A stretch of 64,000 bases of DNA from Erythrobacter sp. (GCA_029937545.1 JAPYPR010000004.1:180576-244575); one strand, 5' to 3'; counted from the stretch's first letter, positions 35,148 to 46,263 are shown. The notes: a model not told the origin generated them from the letters alone. Made by a program: numbers and translations.

Positions 35148-36512
35148 TTACCGCAGGCGGCCCTTCAGCTTGGCCTTCTTGATGAGGTCGCCATACTGGT
35201 GCGCCAGCAGGTGCGACTGGATCTGGCTGATCGTGTCCACCGTGACGTTTACGACGATGAGCAGACTGGTGCCGCCGAGGAACAGCGGCACACCCGTCTG
35301 CGCGATCATGTATTCCGGCACGACGCAGACGACCGTCAGGTAGATCGCGCCGATCGCCGTGATGCGGGTGAGGACGTAATCGAGGTATTCCTCGGTTCGC
35401 TTGCCCGGACGGATACCGGGAATGAAGCCGCCGTTCTTCTTCAGGTTCTCCGACGTTTCTTCCGGATTGAAAACGATCGCGGTGTAGAAGAAGCAGAAGA
35501 AGATGATGCCGAGGCCATACAGCGTCATATAGAGCGGCTGACCGTGCTGGAGGTATTGCAGGACGCTTTGCAGCGCGCCGCCGGCGGCGGAATCCGTGTC
35601 GACCGAATTGCCGGCGAACTGCGTGATCGTGAGCGGCAGCAGCAACAGCGAGCTGGCGAAGATCGGCGGGATCACACCGGCAGTGTTGAGCTTTAGCGGC
35701 AGGTGCGAACGATCGGCCTGCATCATACCGCGCTGCGTCGCGCGCTTGGGATACTGGATCAGCAGGCGGCGCTGGGCGCGCTCGAAGAAACAAATACCGA
35801 GGATGAGGACGATCACCATCAAGATGAAGCCGACCACGATCCCGGTCGAGATCGAACCTTCCGAATAGCCCGAACCCATGTTCGAAACGAACGTCGGGAA
35901 CTGTGCGACGATGCCCGCCATGATGATCAGCGAGACGCCGTTACCGATACCGCGACTGGTGATCTGCTCGCCCAGCCACAGCAGGAACATGGTCCCGCCG
36001 ACGAGGCTGATGACCGCACCGATGCGGAAGATGTATCCCGGATCGACGACCGCGGCGATGCCGTTCGACGCGCCGAAACTCTCGAGACCCGCGGCAAGGA
36101 ACCAGCCCTGGATCGTGCACAGGAAGACCGTGCCGTACCGCGTGTACTGGTTCAGCTTCTGACGACCGACCGTGCCTTCTTTCTTGAGCGCGGCAAGCGT
36201 AGGGTGAAGCGCGGCTGCCAGCTGCACCACGATCGAGGCGGTGATGTACGGCATCACGCCGAGCGCGATAAGGCTCATGCGCTCCAGACTGCCGCCGGTG
36301 AACATGTTGAACATGTCGAGGATGCCGCCCTGGGCGACATCGGCCAGCTGGTTCAGCGCACGGGCATTGATGCCCGGGAGCGGAACGAAGCTGAGGAAAC
36401 GGAAAACGATCAGCGCACCGATGGTGAACCAGATGCGGTTCTTCAGCTCGGTGGCTTTCGAGAAATTGGCGAGGCTGAGATTGCTCGCGAGATTATCGGC
36501 GCGTGATGCCAT
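35148..36512 (-). CDS. secY: Protein translocase subunit SecY
   Basis: The protein has 454 residues and ten predicted membrane helices. It starts MASRADNLASNLSLANFSKATELKNR and has PLPGIN, MPYITASI and GGTSLLIVVNVTVDT. SecY is the pore of the Sec translocon and works with SecE and SecG, which are not in this window. It lies about 100 bases downstream of rplO. Confidence 0.97.
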   Translation of the reverse strand: MASRADNLASNLSLANFSKATELKNRIWFTIGALIVFRFLSFVPLPGINARALNQLADVAQGGILDMFNMFTGGSLERMSLIALGVMPYITASIVVQLAAALHPTLAALKKEGTVGRQKLNQYTRYGTVFLCTIQGWFLAAGLESFGASNGIAAVVDPGYIFRIGAVISLVGGTMFLLWLGEQITSRGIGNGVSLIIMAGIVAQFPTFVSNMGSGYSEGSISTGIVVGFILMVIVLILGICFFERAQRRLLIQYPKRATQRGMMQADRSHLPLKLNTAGVIPPIFASSLLLLPLTITQFAGNSVDTDSAAGGALQSVLQYLQHGQPLYMTLYGLGIIFFCFFYTAIVFNPEETSENLKKNGGFIPGIRPGKRTEEYLDYVLTRITAIGAIYLTVVCVVPEYMIAQTGVPLFLGGTSLLIVVNVTVDTISQIQSHLLAHQYGDLIKKAKLKGRLR

Positions 36513-36614
36513 TGGTCGATTTCGATCCTAGCTTGTCACCGGCCCGTCCCGGCGCTGACGGGACAGATAGGGAGCGGGGGCGGGATTGTCGAACCCCGCT
36601 CCCGATTTATCCGA

Positions 36615-37145
36615 TCACTTGGCGTTCTTGGACTTGTTGGCTTCGGTGCGCGCAGCCTTTTTCTCGGCTTCGGGCTGGGCCTTGGCAATCACTTCGACCG
36701 AACCGCCTGCCTTCTCGACCGCTTCGATCGCGCCTTTCGAGGCACCGGCGACGACGAACTTGGCCTTGGCCGTCAGTTCGCCCTTGCCGAGCAGGCGGAC
36801 ACCGTCCTTGCCGCCGCGTGCAAGGCCGGCGGCCTTGAGCGCTGCGTGGTCGATTTCTTTCTTCGCATCGAGCTTCTTCGCATCGATGAACTTCTGGACC
36901 ATGCCCAGGTTCACTTCGGCATAATCCTTGCCGAACGGATTGTTGAAGCCCCGCTTCGGCAGGCGCATGTGGAGCGGCATCTGGCCGCCTTCGAAGCCCT
37001 TGATGGCGACACCCGAACGGCTCTTCTGGCCCTTCTGGCCACGGCCGCCGGTCTTGCCCTTGCCCGAGCCGATGCCGCGGCCGACACGGATACGGTCCTT
37101 GCGTGCGCCGGGATTGTCGCGGATTTCGTTCAGTTTGATAGACAT
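36615..37145 (-). CDS. rplO: 50S ribosomal protein L15
   Basis: The protein has 176 residues. It starts [18 protein letters not shown] and has [19 protein letters not shown] and [18 protein letters not shown]. The C terminus has about 25 extra Lys/Ala-rich residues, common in this group. L15 is an internal 50S protein. It lies 112 bases after rpmD, with no gene in the gap. Confidence 0.97.
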   Translation of the reverse strand: MSIKLNEIRDNPGARKDRIRVGRGIGSGKGKTGGRGQKGQKSRSGVAIKGFEGGQMPLHMRLPKRGFNNPFGKDYAEVNLGMVQKFIDAKKLDAKKEIDHAALKAAGLARGGKDGVRLLGKGELTAKAKFVVAGASKGAIEAVEKAGGSVEVIAKAQPEAEKKAARTEANKSKNAK

Positions 37146-37257
37146 GTGTGCACTCGCTTTCGCTTTCCAGGCCCCATACCGGGGTTCGCGCTGATAAAAA
37201 TGGAAGCGGCCCGCTATCGCAGCAGGCCGCCCCCGTCAAATTGTATCGCCGGAAGGA

Positions 37258-37443
37258 TTACTCGACGATTTCGACCAGATGCGGGATCTTGGCGATCGCG
37301 CCGCGCACCTCGGGGGTGTCCTGGCGGGTGACCGTCTTGTGCATCTTGTTCAACCCGAGACCGATCAGGATCTTGCGCTGTACTTCCGGCCGACGCAGGG
37401 GCGAACCGACCTGCTTCAGCGTGATGGTGTTGTTTTTCGCCAT
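37258..37443 (-). CDS. rpmD: 50S ribosomal protein L30
   Basis: The protein has 61 residues, the normal short bacterial form. It contains the L30 motif [20 protein letters not shown] followed by [14 protein letters not shown]. It is six bases downstream of rpsE. Confidence 0.96.
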   Translation of the reverse strand: MAKNNTITLKQVGSPLRRPEVQRKILIGLGLNKMHKTVTRQDTPEVRGAIAKIPHLVEIVE

Positions 37444-37448
37444 CGATC

Positions 37449-38309
37449 TTACTCCGCAATAGCGGCGGCGTCGGCTTCAGCCTCGGCCTCCGATGCACCA
37501 CCCCGGCCGAGAAGGTCAGCGACCTTCTTGCCGCGACGCTGCGCAACCGACTTCGGCGAAGTCTGGTCCTGCAGCGCGTCGAAGGTGGCGCGGATCATGT
37601 TGTAGGGGTTCGACGTGCCGACCGACTTGGTCACCACGTCGGCCACGCCGAGGCTCTCGAACACGGCACGCATCGGACCACCGGCGATGATGCCGGTACC
37701 CGGAGGCGCGGTGCGGACGGTCACCTTGCCGGCACCGAAGCGGCCCTTGCCGTCATGGTGCAGCGTGCGGCCTTCCTTTAGTGCGACGCGGATCATGTGC
37801 TTGCGCGCAGCGGCAGTCGCCTTGCTGATCGCCTCGGGCACTTCGCGTGCCTTGCCCTTGCCGAAGCCGACGCGGCCCTGGCCGTCGCCGACGACCACGA
37901 GAGCTGCGAAGCCGAAGCGCTTACCGCCCTTGACCGTCTTCGAGACGCGGTTGATGTGAACCAGCTTCTCGATAATGCCGTCGTCTTCTTCCTCGCGGCG
38001 TCCGCCACGACGATTGTCGCGCCCACCGCGCCCACGGCCACGATCATTGCCGCCACGATTGTCGCGACCGCCACGGCCTTGACGCTCGCGCGGCTGACCT
38101 TCGGCACCCTGAGCGGGGCTCTGGTTGGCAGCAGCTTCCGACGGGGTGTCAGCGACAGCCGGTTCCTCGTTGGTCACGGCGTTCTGCGTTTCCGCTTCCA
38201 CGACGCCGGCATCGGCCTTGGCCTTCGCGACTTCGGGCGTTTCGGGAACGCCGGGCGCCTGTTCGGGCGTCGCTTCGGTTTCGGGAGTCTTGTTTTCGTC
38301 AGCCATCAT
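37449..38309 (-). CDS. rpsE: 30S ribosomal protein S5 with a long N-terminal extension
   Basis: The protein has 286 residues, far longer than the usual 160-230. The S5 core starts near residue 108 ([29 protein letters not shown]) and ends with [19 protein letters not shown]. The first 75 or so residues are acidic and Ala/Pro/Glu-rich. They are followed by an Arg/Gly-rich stretch (repeated [17 protein letters not shown] units). Both parts look disordered. S5 helps decoding accuracy. The RG-rich arm may touch RNA, which is inference. MM at the start gives two possible ATG codons. The rplR stop overlaps the start. Confidence 0.95.
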   Translation of the reverse strand: MMADENKTPETEATPEQAPGVPETPEVAKAKADAGVVEAETQNAVTNEEPAVADTPSEAAANQSPAQGAEGQPRERQGRGGRDNRGGNDRGRGRGGRDNRRGGRREEEDDGIIEKLVHINRVSKTVKGGKRFGFAALVVVGDGQGRVGFGKGKAREVPEAISKATAAARKHMIRVALKEGRTLHHDGKGRFGAGKVTVRTAPPGTGIIAGGPMRAVFESLGVADVVTKSVGTSNPYNMIRATFDALQDQTSPKSVAQRRGKKVADLLGRGGASEAEAEADAAAIAE

Positions 38310-38653
38310 CAGAACTCCAGCCCGCCTTCGCGGGCGGCGTCGGCCAGCGCCTTGACGCGGCCGTGGAAAAGGAACCCGCCGCGATCGAACACGACGTTGG
38401 TGACACCGGCCTTCTTCGCAGCGGCGGCGATGTCGCTACCGACCTGCTTGGCGGCATCGACATTCGCACCCGAGCCCTTTACGCCGAGCGTCGAGGCAGC
38501 AGCAAGCGTCTTGCCCGCAGCATCGTCGATCACCTGCGCGTAGATGTGCTTGCCGGTGCGGTGGACCGAAAGGCGCGGCTTGCCACCCGACACGCTGCGG
38601 AGCGCAGTGCGCACGCGGCGGCGGCGGCGTTCAAAGAGAGAGAGCTTTGCCAT
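38309..38653 (-). CDS. rplR: 50S ribosomal protein L18
   Basis: The protein has 114 residues and starts [19 protein letters not shown]. It has [19 protein letters not shown] and ends [15 protein letters not shown], the standard L18 pattern. L18 binds 5S rRNA with L5. The ATG at 38653 lies one base after the rplF stop. A longer reading frame overlaps rplF. Confidence 0.97.
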   Translation of the reverse strand: MAKLSLFERRRRRVRTALRSVSGGKPRLSVHRTGKHIYAQVIDDAAGKTLAAASTLGVKGSGANVDAAKQVGSDIAAAAKKAGVTNVVFDRGGFLFHGRVKALADAAREGGLEF

Positions 38654-38654
38654 C

Positions 38655-39188
38655 TTACTTCTTCTTCCCTTCCTTGCGGAAGATGTACTCGCCGCGATAC
38701 TTGATGCCCTTGCCCTTGTAGGGTTCGGGCTTGCGCCAGCGGCGGATTTCGGCGGCAAACTGGCCTACGGCCTGCTTGTCGATGCCGGAAATCTCAACGG
38801 TGGTCTGGTCCGGAGTCTTCACCTCGAGACCTTCGGGAACGTCGAGATCGACGTCGTGCGAATAGCCGAGCTGAAGCTTGAGCTTCTTGCCCTGCGCCTG
38901 TGCACGATAGCCGACGCCGGTGATCTCGAGGACCTTGGAAAAGCCTTCGGTGACACCTTCCACCAGGTTGGAAACCAGCGTGCGCTGCATGCCCCAGTGA
39001 TTGCGGGCATCGCGCGTGTCGTTGGCCGGCTTCACCGAGATCTCGCCGTCTTCCAGCTTGTACTCGATCAGGTCGGACATGCCTATCGAAAGGGTGCCCT
39101 TGGGCCCCTTCACACTCAGCGTGTCGCCTTCGATATTGGCAGTGACCCCGCTCGGGATCGCTACCGGCTTCTTGCCGATGCGGCTCAT
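38655..39188 (-). CDS. rplF: 50S ribosomal protein L6
   Basis: The protein has 177 residues. It begins [15 protein letters not shown] and has VKGPKGTLS and the C-terminal motif [19 protein letters not shown]6 lies near the GTPase-associated centre of the 50S subunit. Its first base overlaps the rpsH stop. Confidence 0.98.
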   Translation of the reverse strand: MSRIGKKPVAIPSGVTANIEGDTLSVKGPKGTLSIGMSDLIEYKLEDGEISVKPANDTRDARNHWGMQRTLVSNLVEGVTEGFSKVLEITGVGYRAQAQGKKLKLQLGYSHDVDLDVPEGLEVKTPDQTTVEISGIDKQAVGQFAAEIRRWRKPEPYKGKGIKYRGEYIFRKEGKKK

Positions 39189-39583
39189 CAGAACACCTCC
39201 GCCAGCACTTCGCCGCCGACGTTGTCGGCACGGGCTTCCGTATCGGAAAGCACGCCCTTCGGCGTCGAGACGATGGTGATGCCGAGGCCGTTGCGCACAA
39301 CCGGAAGTTCCTTGGAACCCGAATAGACGCGGCGGCCTGGCTTGGAGACGCGAGCGACATGCTTGATCGCAGGTTCGCCCTCGAAATATTTCAGTTCGAT
39401 CCGCAGTTGCGGGTGCTTGCCCGAAGCGTCGTCGCTGTAGCCACGGATGTAGCCTTCGCGCTGGAGCACTTCGAGGACGTTCGCACGCAGCTTGCTGGCG
39501 GGCGAAAGGACACTGTCCTTCTTCGCGCGCTGGCCGTTGCGGATGCGGGTGAGCATGTCACCCAGGGGATCGGTCATAGCCAT
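39188..39583 (-). CDS. rpsH: 30S ribosomal protein S8
   Basis: The protein has 131 residues. It begins [18 protein letters not shown] and has the C-terminal [19 protein letters not shown] with the RNA-binding Ser/Thr-rich loop. S8 binds the central domain of 16S rRNA. In E. coli it represses its own operon; no such site was identified here. Confidence 0.98.
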   Translation of the reverse strand: MAMTDPLGDMLTRIRNGQRAKKDSVLSPASKLRANVLEVLQREGYIRGYSDDASGKHPQLRIELKYFEGEPAIKHVARVSKPGRRVYSGSKELPVVRNGLGITIVSTPKGVLSDTEARADNVGGEVLAEVF

Positions 39584-39594
39584 CTGTCTTTACC

Positions 39595-39900
39595 TCACCA
39601 GCTCGACTTGGTCAGGCCCGGAATCAGGCCCTTGTTGCCGAGGTCACGCAGTTCGATGCGGTTGAGGCCGAACTTGCGGTAGTAGCCGCGCGGGCGGCCG
39701 GTGGTGGAGCAGCGGTTGCGCACCCGGGTCGGGTTCGCATTGCGCGGGATCTCCGCCATCTTGAGCCGGGCCATCAGGCGCTCGGTCTCGTCGAGGCTTT
39801 CATCGTCCGCGATAGCCTTCAGCTTCGCGTACTTGTCCGCATACTGCTTGACGAGCTTCTTGCGACGCTCGTTCTTGTTGATCGAACTCAGTTTCGCCAT
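39595..39900 (-). CDS. rpsN: 30S ribosomal protein S14
   Basis: The protein has 101 residues, the long form without the zinc CxxC pairs. It has [17 protein letters not shown] at the start and [18 protein letters not shown] near the end. S14 lies in the 30S head. It is 11 bases upstream of rpsH. Confidence 0.97.
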   Translation of the reverse strand: MAKLSSINKNERRKKLVKQYADKYAKLKAIADDESLDETERLMARLKMAEIPRNANPTRVRNRCSTTGRPRGYYRKFGLNRIELRDLGNKGLIPGLTKSSW

Positions 39901-39926
39901 TGGACTTAAGTTCCTCTATTAGCGGC

Positions 39927-40505
39927 TCACGCCGCCTCCTTCTCTTCCGACTTTTCAGCCGGGAACGGGAAACCGAACAACTTCAGAAGCTCGCGAGCTT
40001 CGTCGTCGGTCTTCGCCGTCGTGGTTACGATGATGTCCATACCCCGGACCTTCTCGATCTTGTCGTAGGAGATTTCGGGGAAGACGATCTGTTCCTTCAG
40101 GCCCATGGCGTAGTTGCCACGGCCGTCGAACGACTTCGGGTTGAGGCCACGGAAGTCGCGGATGCGGGGCATTGCGACAGTGACCAGGCGGTCGAGGAAT
40201 TCGTACATGCGATCGCGGCGCAGGGTAACCTTCGCACCGATCGGCATGCCTTCACGCAGCTTGAACTGCGCGATCGACTTCTTCGCCTTGGTGATGACCG
40301 GCTTCTGGCCGGCAATCAGAGCCATTTCTTCAGCAGCGGTCTGGACCTTCTTCTTGTCCTGACTCGCTTCGCCCACACCCATGTTGAGCGTGATTTTCTC
40401 GAGCTTCGGAACTTCAAGACGGTTCTTGTAACCGAACTTCTCGGTCATCGCCTTGACGATCTGGTCTTCGAACTTCTGCTTCATGCGGGGGGTGTAATCA
40501 GCCAT
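39927..40505 (-). CDS. rplE: 50S ribosomal protein L5
   Basis: The protein has 192 residues from the ATG at 40505 ([20 protein letters not shown]). It has [29 protein letters not shown] and [11 protein letters not shown], all L5 landmarks. It binds 5S rRNA and contacts P-site tRNA. Its start overlaps the rplX end by eight bases. A frame from 40520 would overlap further. Confidence 0.97.
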   Translation of the reverse strand: MADYTPRMKQKFEDQIVKAMTEKFGYKNRLEVPKLEKITLNMGVGEASQDKKKVQTAAEEMALIAGQKPVITKAKKSIAQFKLREGMPIGAKVTLRRDRMYEFLDRLVTVAMPRIRDFRGLNPKSFDGRGNYAMGLKEQIVFPEISYDKIEKVRGMDIIVTTTAKTDDEARELLKLFGFPFPAEKSEEKEAA

Positions 40506-40818
40506 CGATGGTCTCCCCACTCTTCACGGCAATACGCACCTTCTTGCCGTCCTTTTCTTCGAAACGGACGCGGGTGGGCTTGCCATCCTTCGGGTCGGCA
40601 ACAGCAACCTTGCTGATCGGCATCGGCGCTTCGAAGCGATCGATTCCGCCCTGCGGATTCTGCTGGGTCGGCTTGCGGTGACGCGCTGCGACGTTGACGC
40701 CCTCGACGACGATCTTGCCTTCCTTCGGCATGACCTTCGCGACGGTGCCGGTCTTGCCCTTGTCCTTGCCGGACAGGACGACGACGCTGTCACCCTTCTT
40801 GATCTTTGCGGAAGCCAT
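40498..40818 (-). CDS. rplX: 50S ribosomal protein L24
   Basis: The protein has 106 residues. The KOW motif is visible as [19 protein letters not shown], followed by [20 protein letters not shown]24 starts 50S assembly. It overlaps rplN by one base and rplE by eight. Confidence 0.97.
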   Translation of the reverse strand: MASAKIKKGDSVVVLSGKDKGKTGTVAKVMPKEGKIVVEGVNVAARHRKPTQQNPQGGIDRFEAPMPISKVAVADPKDGKPTRVRFEEKDGKKVRIAVKSGETIDG

Positions 40819-41186
40819 TACAGCACCTCCGGAGCGAGCGAGATGATCTTCATGAAGCCGCGGCCGCGCAGTTCGCGGACCACCGGGCCGAAGATACGGG
40901 TGCCGATGGGCTCTTCGCTCTTGTTCACGAGCACTGCGGCATTGCTATCGAAGCGGATCACGCTGCCATCGGGGCGGCGGACGTCCTTCTTCGTGCGCAC
41001 TATGACGGCGCGATGAACATCGCCCTTCTTCACCTTGGTGCGCGGCTGGGCTTCCTTCACGGAAACCACAATCACGTCGCCCACGGACGCAGTGCGGCGC
41101 TTCGAGCCGCCCAGTACCTTGATGCACTGGACGCGCTTGGCGCCGCTGTTGTCCGCGACGTCGAGATTGGATTGCATCTGGATCAT
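40818..41186 (-). CDS. rplN: 50S ribosomal protein L14
   Basis: The protein has 122 residues and starts [19 protein letters not shown]. It has [16 protein letters not shown] and ends with [13 protein letters not shown]14 lies at the subunit interface and is the usual binding site of silencing factor RsfS. A 79-base gap separates it from rpsQ and contains a palindrome. Confidence 0.98.
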   Translation of the reverse strand: MIQMQSNLDVADNSGAKRVQCIKVLGGSKRRTASVGDVIVVSVKEAQPRTKVKKGDVHRAVIVRTKKDVRRPDGSVIRFDSNAAVLVNKSEEPIGTRIFGPVVRELRGRGFMKIISLAPEVL

Positions 41187-41247
41187 CGATCCGTTTCCTT
41201 CTCACTGGCTTGCCGGGACAGCTGCCCGGCAGTTCCTAATACGCCTG

Positions 41248-41265
41248 TCCCCGCGGAGGCGGGGA
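41248..41265. repeat. Short REP-like palindrome abutting the rpsQ stop codon
   Basis: TCCCCGCGGAGGCGGGGA is an inverted repeat directly adjoining the rpsQ stop. It resembles the sphingomonad-type CCCCGCGNAGGCGGGG palindromes and is a different core from those near mdh and sucA. Confidence 0.6.
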
Positions 41266-41556
41266 TTAGTTGCTGGCGGCTTCGACTTCGAGGTCGGCCT
41301 CGACAGCCTGGGTTCCACCGGCCGTCACGCGGTCCTTGACCATCCAGGTCTTGGTCTTCGAGATCGGCTTGGTTTCTTCGATGCGCACGACGTCGCCGAG
41401 TGCATACTCGTTCTTCTCGTCGTGGGCGTGGTACTTCTTCGAGCGACGGATGATCTTCCCGTAGAGTGGGTGCTTCACCTTGCGCTCGACGAGCACGGTT
41501 ACGGTCTTGTCGGTCTTGTCGGAGGTGACGGTCCCGATCAGAATACGCTTGGGCAT
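41266..41556 (-). CDS. rpsQ: 30S ribosomal protein S17
   Basis: The protein has 96 residues. It has [21 protein letters not shown], then [20 protein letters not shown] and the C-terminal [17 protein letters not shown]. The last 15 residues are an acidic extension beyond the usual 80-85. S17 binds 16S rRNA early in assembly. Confidence 0.97.
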   Translation of the reverse strand: MPKRILIGTVTSDKTDKTVTVLVERKVKHPLYGKIIRRSKKYHAHDEKNEYALGDVVRIEETKPISKTKTWMVKDRVTAGGTQAVEADLEVEAASN

Positions 41557-41566
41557 GGTCTACTCC

Positions 41567-41794
41567 TTACGCCGCAGAGTTCTTTTGGGCTTCAGCCGAG
41601 CGCGTACGCTCGTTCTGCAGCGTCTTGATCTTGGCGATCGTGCGACGGACTTCGCGGATGCGCGCCGGGGCTTCGAGCTGGTTGGTCGCAGCCTGGAAAC
41701 GCAGGTTGAACTGCTCGCGCTTCAGGTTTGTCAGCTCTTCGGACAGCTGGTCGTCCGACTTCTGGCGCAGGTCTTCGGTCTTCTGGGCCATCAT
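41567..41794 (-). CDS. rpmC: 50S ribosomal protein L29
   Basis: The protein has 75 residues (74 if the second Met is used). It has [20 protein letters not shown] and the motif [15 protein letters not shown]29 sits beside the peptide exit and helps dock SRP and trigger factor. It overlaps rplP by four bases. Confidence 0.96.
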   Translation of the reverse strand: MMAQKTEDLRQKSDDQLSEELTNLKREQFNLRFQAATNQLEAPARIREVRRTIAKIKTLQNERTRSAEAQKNSAA

Positions 41795-42225
41795 TCGCCT
41801 CCCAGGTGAGATTCATCGCCCAGACGGGCAACGACCTTGGTCTTGATCGGCAGCTTCATCGCCGCACGGCTGAACGCTTCGGCGGCCAGCGGGCCGGCGA
41901 CGCCGTCCAGTTCGAACAGGATGCGGCCCGGCTTCACGCGGGCGGCCCAGTATTCGACCGAACCCTTGCCCTTACCCTGACGGACTTCGGCAGGCTTCTT
42001 CGACACCGGCACGTCCGGGAAGACGCGGATCCAGAGACGGCCCTGGCGCTTGATGTGGCGCGTGATCGCACGGCGAGCCGCTTCGATCTGGCGAGCGGTG
42101 ATCCGCTCGGGCTCCAGCGCCTTCAGGCCGTAAGACCCGAAATTCAGCGTAGTGCCGCCCTTGGCATTGCCATGGATCTTGCCCTTGAACGCCTTGCGGT
42201 ACTTGGTTTTCTTCGGTTGCAGCAT
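41791..42225 (-). CDS. rplP: 50S ribosomal protein L16
   Basis: The protein has 144 residues. It begins [16 protein letters not shown] and has [20 protein letters not shown] and [20 protein letters not shown]16 is near the A site and the peptidyl-transferase centre. Confidence 0.98.
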   Translation of the reverse strand: MLQPKKTKYRKAFKGKIHGNAKGGTTLNFGSYGLKALEPERITARQIEAARRAITRHIKRQGRLWIRVFPDVPVSKKPAEVRQGKGKGSVEYWAARVKPGRILFELDGVAGPLAAEAFSRAAMKLPIKTKVVARLGDESHLGGE

Positions 42226-42246
42226 GGTTCTTTCCTAATCCTGCAA

Positions 42247-42942
42247 TCAGCGCGCCGGACGGACACCAGAGGTCTGGGCTTCCATCATGAGGCGGTCCTG
42301 AGCGGTCGGGTCGTGCGCCAGAATCTCGCCCTTGAAGATCCAGCACTTGATGCCGATGATCCCGTAGGCGGTGAGCGCTTCGGCTTCCGCATAGTCGACG
42401 TTGGCGCGCAGCGTGTGCAGCGGAACGCGGCCTTCGCGATACCATTCCACGCGGGCGATTTCAGCACCGCCGAGACGGCCGCCGCAGACGATCTTGATGC
42501 CTTCCGCGCCGAGGCGGAGGGCCGACTGCACGGCGCGCTTCATGGCGCGGCGGAAGGCGACGCGGCGGATCAGCTGGTCGGCGATGCCCTGGGCGACGAG
42601 CTTGGCGTCGATTTCCGGCTTGCGGATTTCGACGATGTTCAGCTTCACTTCGCTTTCGGTCATCTGCGACAGCTTGGTGCGCAGCTTCTCGATATCCGCG
42701 CCCTTCTTGCCGATGATCACACCAGGGCGGGCAGCGTAGATCGAGATGCGGCACAGCTTGGCCGGACGCTCGATGACCACCTTCGAGATCGCGGCCTGGG
42801 CAGCATTCTCGAGGATGAACTTGCGGATTTCGATGTCTTCGCTGAGCAGCTTGGCATAGTCGCGCCCTTCGGCGTACCAGCGGCTGTCCCAGGTGCGGTT
42901 GATCTGCAGGCGCAGACCGATCGGATTGCTCTTCTGGCCCAT
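42247..42942 (-). CDS. rpsC: 30S ribosomal protein S3
   Basis: The protein has 231 residues. It starts [22 protein letters not shown]. The KH domain has [20 protein letters not shown]. The C-terminal domain has [21 protein letters not shown]3 forms part of the mRNA entry channel. It is one base from rplV. Confidence 0.98.
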   Translation of the reverse strand: MGQKSNPIGLRLQINRTWDSRWYAEGRDYAKLLSEDIEIRKFILENAAQAAISKVVIERPAKLCRISIYAARPGVIIGKKGADIEKLRTKLSQMTESEVKLNIVEIRKPEIDAKLVAQGIADQLIRRVAFRRAMKRAVQSALRLGAEGIKIVCGGRLGGAEIARVEWYREGRVPLHTLRANVDYAEAEALTAYGIIGIKCWIFKGEILAHDPTAQDRLMMEAQTSGVRPAR

Positions 42943-42943
42943 C

Positions 42944-43321
42944 TTACGCCTCTTCCTGCTCGCGGACGACGATGCGCAGGCGGCTGAACGGCTTCAGGAT
43001 GCGCGTCGACTTGCCACGACCGCGCGTATGGAAGCGCTTCATGGTGATCGACTTGCCCACCGAAGCCTCGGCAACGACCAGTGCGTCGACATCGAGGTTG
43101 TGGTTGTTTTCCGCATTGGCGATCGCCGAAGCGAGCACCTTCGTGGCATCCTTCGCCATGGCCTTCTTGGAGAAGGCGAGGATGTTGAGGGCCTCTTCGG
43201 CCTTCTTGCCGCGGATCAGTTCGGCAACGAGGTTGAGTTTCTGGGCCGAACCACGGATCGTGGTACCCACAGCCAGGGCCTCGTTATCGGCGACGCGGCG
43301 CGAAGCTTTCTGCTTGCTCAT
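42944..43321 (-). CDS. rplV: 50S ribosomal protein L22
   Basis: The protein has 125 residues. It has [20 protein letters not shown] and the loop region [20 protein letters not shown] that lines the exit tunnel. That loop is where macrolide resistance changes occur in other bacteria. It overlaps rpsS by one base. Confidence 0.98.
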   Translation of the reverse strand: MSKQKASRRVADNEALAVGTTIRGSAQKLNLVAELIRGKKAEEALNILAFSKKAMAKDATKVLASAIANAENNHNLDVDALVVAEASVGKSITMKRFHTRGRGKSTRILKPFSRLRIVVREQEEA

Positions 43322-43596
43322 CAGCGCTTACCCTTCTTGTCGGCGGCGTGACCCGGAAAGGTCCGGGTCGGCGCGAATTCGCCGAGCTTGTGGCCGACCA
43401 TCTCTTCCGAGACGGAGACCGGGATGAACTTGTGACCGTTGTAGACGTTGAACGTCAGGCCGACGAAGTCGGGCAGGATGGTGGAGCGACGCGACCAGGT
43501 CTTGATCGGCTTCGCATTGCTTACATCCTGAGCTTCCTGAGCCTTCTTCAGAAGGCTGAGTTCGACGAACGGACCTTTCCAGACGGAACGTGCCAT
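43321..43596 (-). CDS. rpsS: 30S ribosomal protein S19
   Basis: The protein has 91 residues. It starts [19 protein letters not shown] and has [21 protein letters not shown] and [17 protein letters not shown]19 lies in the 30S head next to S13. Confidence 0.98.
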   Translation of the reverse strand: MARSVWKGPFVELSLLKKAQEAQDVSNAKPIKTWSRRSTILPDFVGLTFNVYNGHKFIPVSVSEEMVGHKLGEFAPTRTFPGHAADKKGKR

Positions 43597-43602
43597 GTCC
43601 GA

Positions 43603-44439
43603 TTACCTCTTCTTCTTCGCGTGCCGCGAACGGATGATCATCTTGTCCGTCTGCTTGTTCTTGCGGGTACGGGCGCCCTTGGTCGGCTTGCCCCACGGAG
43701 TGACCGGGTGACGGCCACCGCTGGTGCGACCTTCACCACCGCCGTGCGGGTGGTCGACCGGGTTCTTGGCGACACCGCGCGTCAGCGGCTTGATGCCCAT
43801 CCAGCGACGACGACCGGCCTTGCCCAGGTTCTGGTTCTGGTTGTCCGGGTTCGACACGGCACCGACGGTGCCCATGCAGTCGGCGCGCAGGTAACGCTGC
43901 TCGCCGCTGTTGAGACGCACGATGACCATGCCGCGGTCGCGACCGACCAACTGGACGTAGGAGCCTGCAGCGCGGGCGATCTGGCCGCCCTTGCCCGGCT
44001 TCATTTCCACATTGTGGCAGATCGTGCCGACCGGCATCTGGCCGAGCAGCATGGCATTGCCGGGCTTGGTGTCGGCCTTCTCGGCCGCGATCACCTTGTC
44101 GCCGACAGCCAGGCGCTGCGGAGCGAGGATGTAGGCCAGCTCGCCATCGTCATACTTGACGAGAGCGATGAATGCCGTGCGGTTCGGGTCGTATTCGAGC
44201 CGCTCGACGGTGCCTTCCACGTCCCACTTGCGACGCTTGAAGTCGACGTAGCGGTACTTCTGCTTGTGGCCGCCGGCCATGCCGCGCGAAGTGACGTGGC
44301 CCTTGTTGTTGCGGCCACCGGTCTTGCGCTTGCCTTCGACGAGCGACTTGACCGGCTTGCCCTTGTAGAGGCCCGACTTGTCGACGAGGATCAGGCCGCG
44401 ACGGCCCGGGCTCGTGGGTTTGTAGTTCTTGAGTGCCAT
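43603..44439 (-). CDS. rplB: 50S ribosomal protein L2
   Basis: The protein has 278 residues. It starts [16 protein letters not shown] and has [20 protein letters not shown]. The conserved peptidyl-transferase-side loop is seen as [19 protein letters not shown], with the essential His. L2 joins the subunits and is needed for peptide-bond formation. Confidence 0.98.
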   Translation of the reverse strand: MALKNYKPTSPGRRGLILVDKSGLYKGKPVKSLVEGKRKTGGRNNKGHVTSRGMAGGHKQKYRYVDFKRRKWDVEGTVERLEYDPNRTAFIALVKYDDGELAYILAPQRLAVGDKVIAAEKADTKPGNAMLLGQMPVGTICHNVEMKPGKGGQIARAAGSYVQLVGRDRGMVIVRLNSGEQRYLRADCMGTVGAVSNPDNQNQNLGKAGRRRWMGIKPLTRGVAKNPVDHPHGGGEGRTSGGRHPVTPWGKPTKGARTRKNKQTDKMIIRSRHAKKKR

Positions 44440-44453
44440 TGTTCCCTAGCCCC

Positions 44454-44762
44454 TCAGATACCGCTGGTGACGTCGATGGAATCGCCGTCCTTCAGGGTGA
44501 CCACGGCCTTCTTCAGGTCGTTGCGCTTGTAAGGCTTGCCCTTCCAGCGCTTGGTCTTACCCTTCACGTTGATCGTGTTGACGCCGGTGACGCTGACATC
44601 GAAGATCGCCTCGACGGCTTCCTTGATCTGCGGCTTGGTGGCATCGTTCGCTACCTTGAAGACGACGGCATTGTGCTCGGAAGCCAGCGTCGACTTTTCG
44701 GTGATGTGCGGTGCAAGCACGACGTCGTAGTGACGTGCGGCTACTTCCTGCTTCTTAGCCAT
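44454..44762 (-). CDS. rplW: 50S ribosomal protein L23
   Basis: The protein has 102 residues. It has [19 protein letters not shown] and [20 protein letters not shown]23 is the main docking site of trigger factor and SRP at the exit tunnel. It overlaps rplD by eight bases. Confidence 0.97.
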   Translation of the reverse strand: MAKKQEVAARHYDVVLAPHITEKSTLASEHNAVVFKVANDATKPQIKEAVEAIFDVSVTGVNTINVKGKTKRWKGKPYKRNDLKKAVVTLKDGDSIDVTSGI

Positions 44763-45378
44763 TGAAACGGCCCTCCAGCTTCTCGACCGCGTCCTTGGTG
44801 AGGACGAGCGTGTCGTGCTTCAGGATGTCGTAAACGTTCGCGCCCATGGCCGGCAGGACATTGACGCCCGGCAGGTTGCCGGCGGCCTTCTTGAAGCCGT
44901 CGTTCACGCTTTCGCCGTCGATGACGAGGACCTTTCCGGCCCAGCCATTCTTGTCGAAGTGACCCTTGAGCGCCTTGGTCTTGGCGTCCTTGAGTTCGAG
45001 GCTGTCGACGACGATCAGGCCGTCCTTCGCCTTGCTCGACAGGGCCATCTTGAGGCCGAGCGCGCGAATCTTCTTGTTCAGCGACTGCTCGAAGTCACGC
45101 TTGCGCGCACCGTGAGCCTTGCCGCCACCGATAAAGATCGGAGCGCCGCGATCGCCGTGGCGAGCCGTGCCGCCGCCCTTCTGGCGACCCCACTTCTTGC
45201 CGGTGCGGGCAACGTCCGAACGCTCGCGCGTCGGGCGGGCGGTGCCGCGGCGGTTCTCGAGCTGCCACGTCACGACGCGATGCAGGATGTCGGCACGCGG
45301 CTCGACTCCGAACACGTCGTCGTTGAGCTCGATGTCGCCCGACGCCTTGCCGTCGATTTTCTGGACCTTCACCTTCAC
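44755..45378 (-). CDS. rplD: 50S ribosomal protein L4
   Basis: The protein has 207 residues. The RNA-binding loop has [19 protein letters not shown]. The C-terminal part has [27 protein letters not shown]. In gammaproteobacteria L4 regulates the S10 operon through its leader. Whether that occurs here is not known, but a terminator-like hairpin is present in the leader. It is three bases from rplC. Confidence 0.98.
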   Translation of the reverse strand: MKVKVQKIDGKASGDIELNDDVFGVEPRADILHRVVTWQLENRRGTARPTRERSDVARTGKKWGRQKGGGTARHGDRGAPIFIGGGKAHGARKRDFEQSLNKKIRALGLKMALSSKAKDGLIVVDSLELKDAKTKALKGHFDKNGWAGKVLVIDGESVNDGFKKAAGNLPGVNVLPAMGANVYDILKHDTLVLTKDAVEKLEGRFNG

Positions 45379-45381
45379 GGA

Positions 45382-46263
45382 TCAGCCCTCCTTGTTCTCG
45401 CCGGCGTCCTTGTCGACGCTCGGCGTGGTGCTGTTGTCATCGGCTGCGCCGGTTTCGGCATCCGCACCAGCATCCTGCTGTTGCATCAGCTTTTCCTGCT
45501 GCTCGGGCGAAACTTCGGTGCCGACTTCGGACTCGGCCGCGCTTTCGACCAGCCCGGGAGCGGCTTCTTCGTGCTCGAACTCTTCACGGTTGCGATACAT
45601 CACACCCGGGAACGGCAGTTCGTCGTGCTTGACCTTCACCGCATCCTTGACGAGCAGCCAGCCGTTCTTCGCGCCCGGGACCGAGCCCTTGACGAAGAGC
45701 AGGCCGCGATCGGCGTCGGTGCGGACGATCTCGAGGTTCTGCTGGGTACGCTGACGGTCACCCATGTGGCCGGCCATCTTCTTGCCCTTGAACACGCGGC
45801 CCGGATCCTGGCGGTTACCCGTCGAACCGTGCGAACGGTGCGAGATCGAGACACCGTGGGTGGCGCGCAAGCCCCCGAAGCCCCAGCGCTTCATGGCGCC
45901 GGCAAAGCCCTTACCCTGGGTATGGCCGGTGATGTCGACTTTCTGGCCGGCGATAAAGTGCTCTGCCGAAATGCGGGCACCGACCGGAAGCAGACCTTCC
46001 TCGGTGTCGACGCGGAATTCGGCGACCTTCATCTTCAGCGGAACCTCGGCCTTGGCAAAGGCTTCGCGCTGCGGCTTGTTGACGTTCTTCTGCTTGGCTT
46101 CGCCCGAACCGACCTGGACCGCGAAATAGCCATCGCGATCGGCAGTACGGTGGGCAGTCACCTGGCAATCTTCCAGTGCCAAAACGGTGACCGGCACGTG
46201 CCGACCGTCCTCCTGGAAGAGGCGGGTCATCCCGACTTTCTTTGCGATAACGCCTGTGCGCAT
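45382..46263 (-). CDS. rplC: 50S ribosomal protein L3 with an acidic C-terminal extension
   Basis: The protein has 293 residues, longer than the usual 210-250. The core has [21 protein letters not shown], the loop with [23 protein letters not shown] that reaches the peptidyl-transferase centre, and [14 protein letters not shown]. From about residue 225 a Glu/Asp/Ala/Gln-rich tail of nearly 70 residues follows. It looks disordered. The ATG is preceded by TTAGGAG. Confidence 0.96.
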   Translation of the reverse strand: MRTGVIAKKVGMTRLFQEDGRHVPVTVLALEDCQVTAHRTADRDGYFAVQVGSGEAKQKNVNKPQREAFAKAEVPLKMKVAEFRVDTEEGLLPVGARISAEHFIAGQKVDITGHTQGKGFAGAMKRWGFGGLRATHGVSISHRSHGSTGNRQDPGRVFKGKKMAGHMGDRQRTQQNLEIVRTDADRGLLFVKGSVPGAKNGWLLVKDAVKVKHDELPFPGVMYRNREEFEHEEAAPGLVESAAESEVGTEVSPEQQEKLMQQQDAGADAETGAADDNSTTPSVDKDAGENKEG

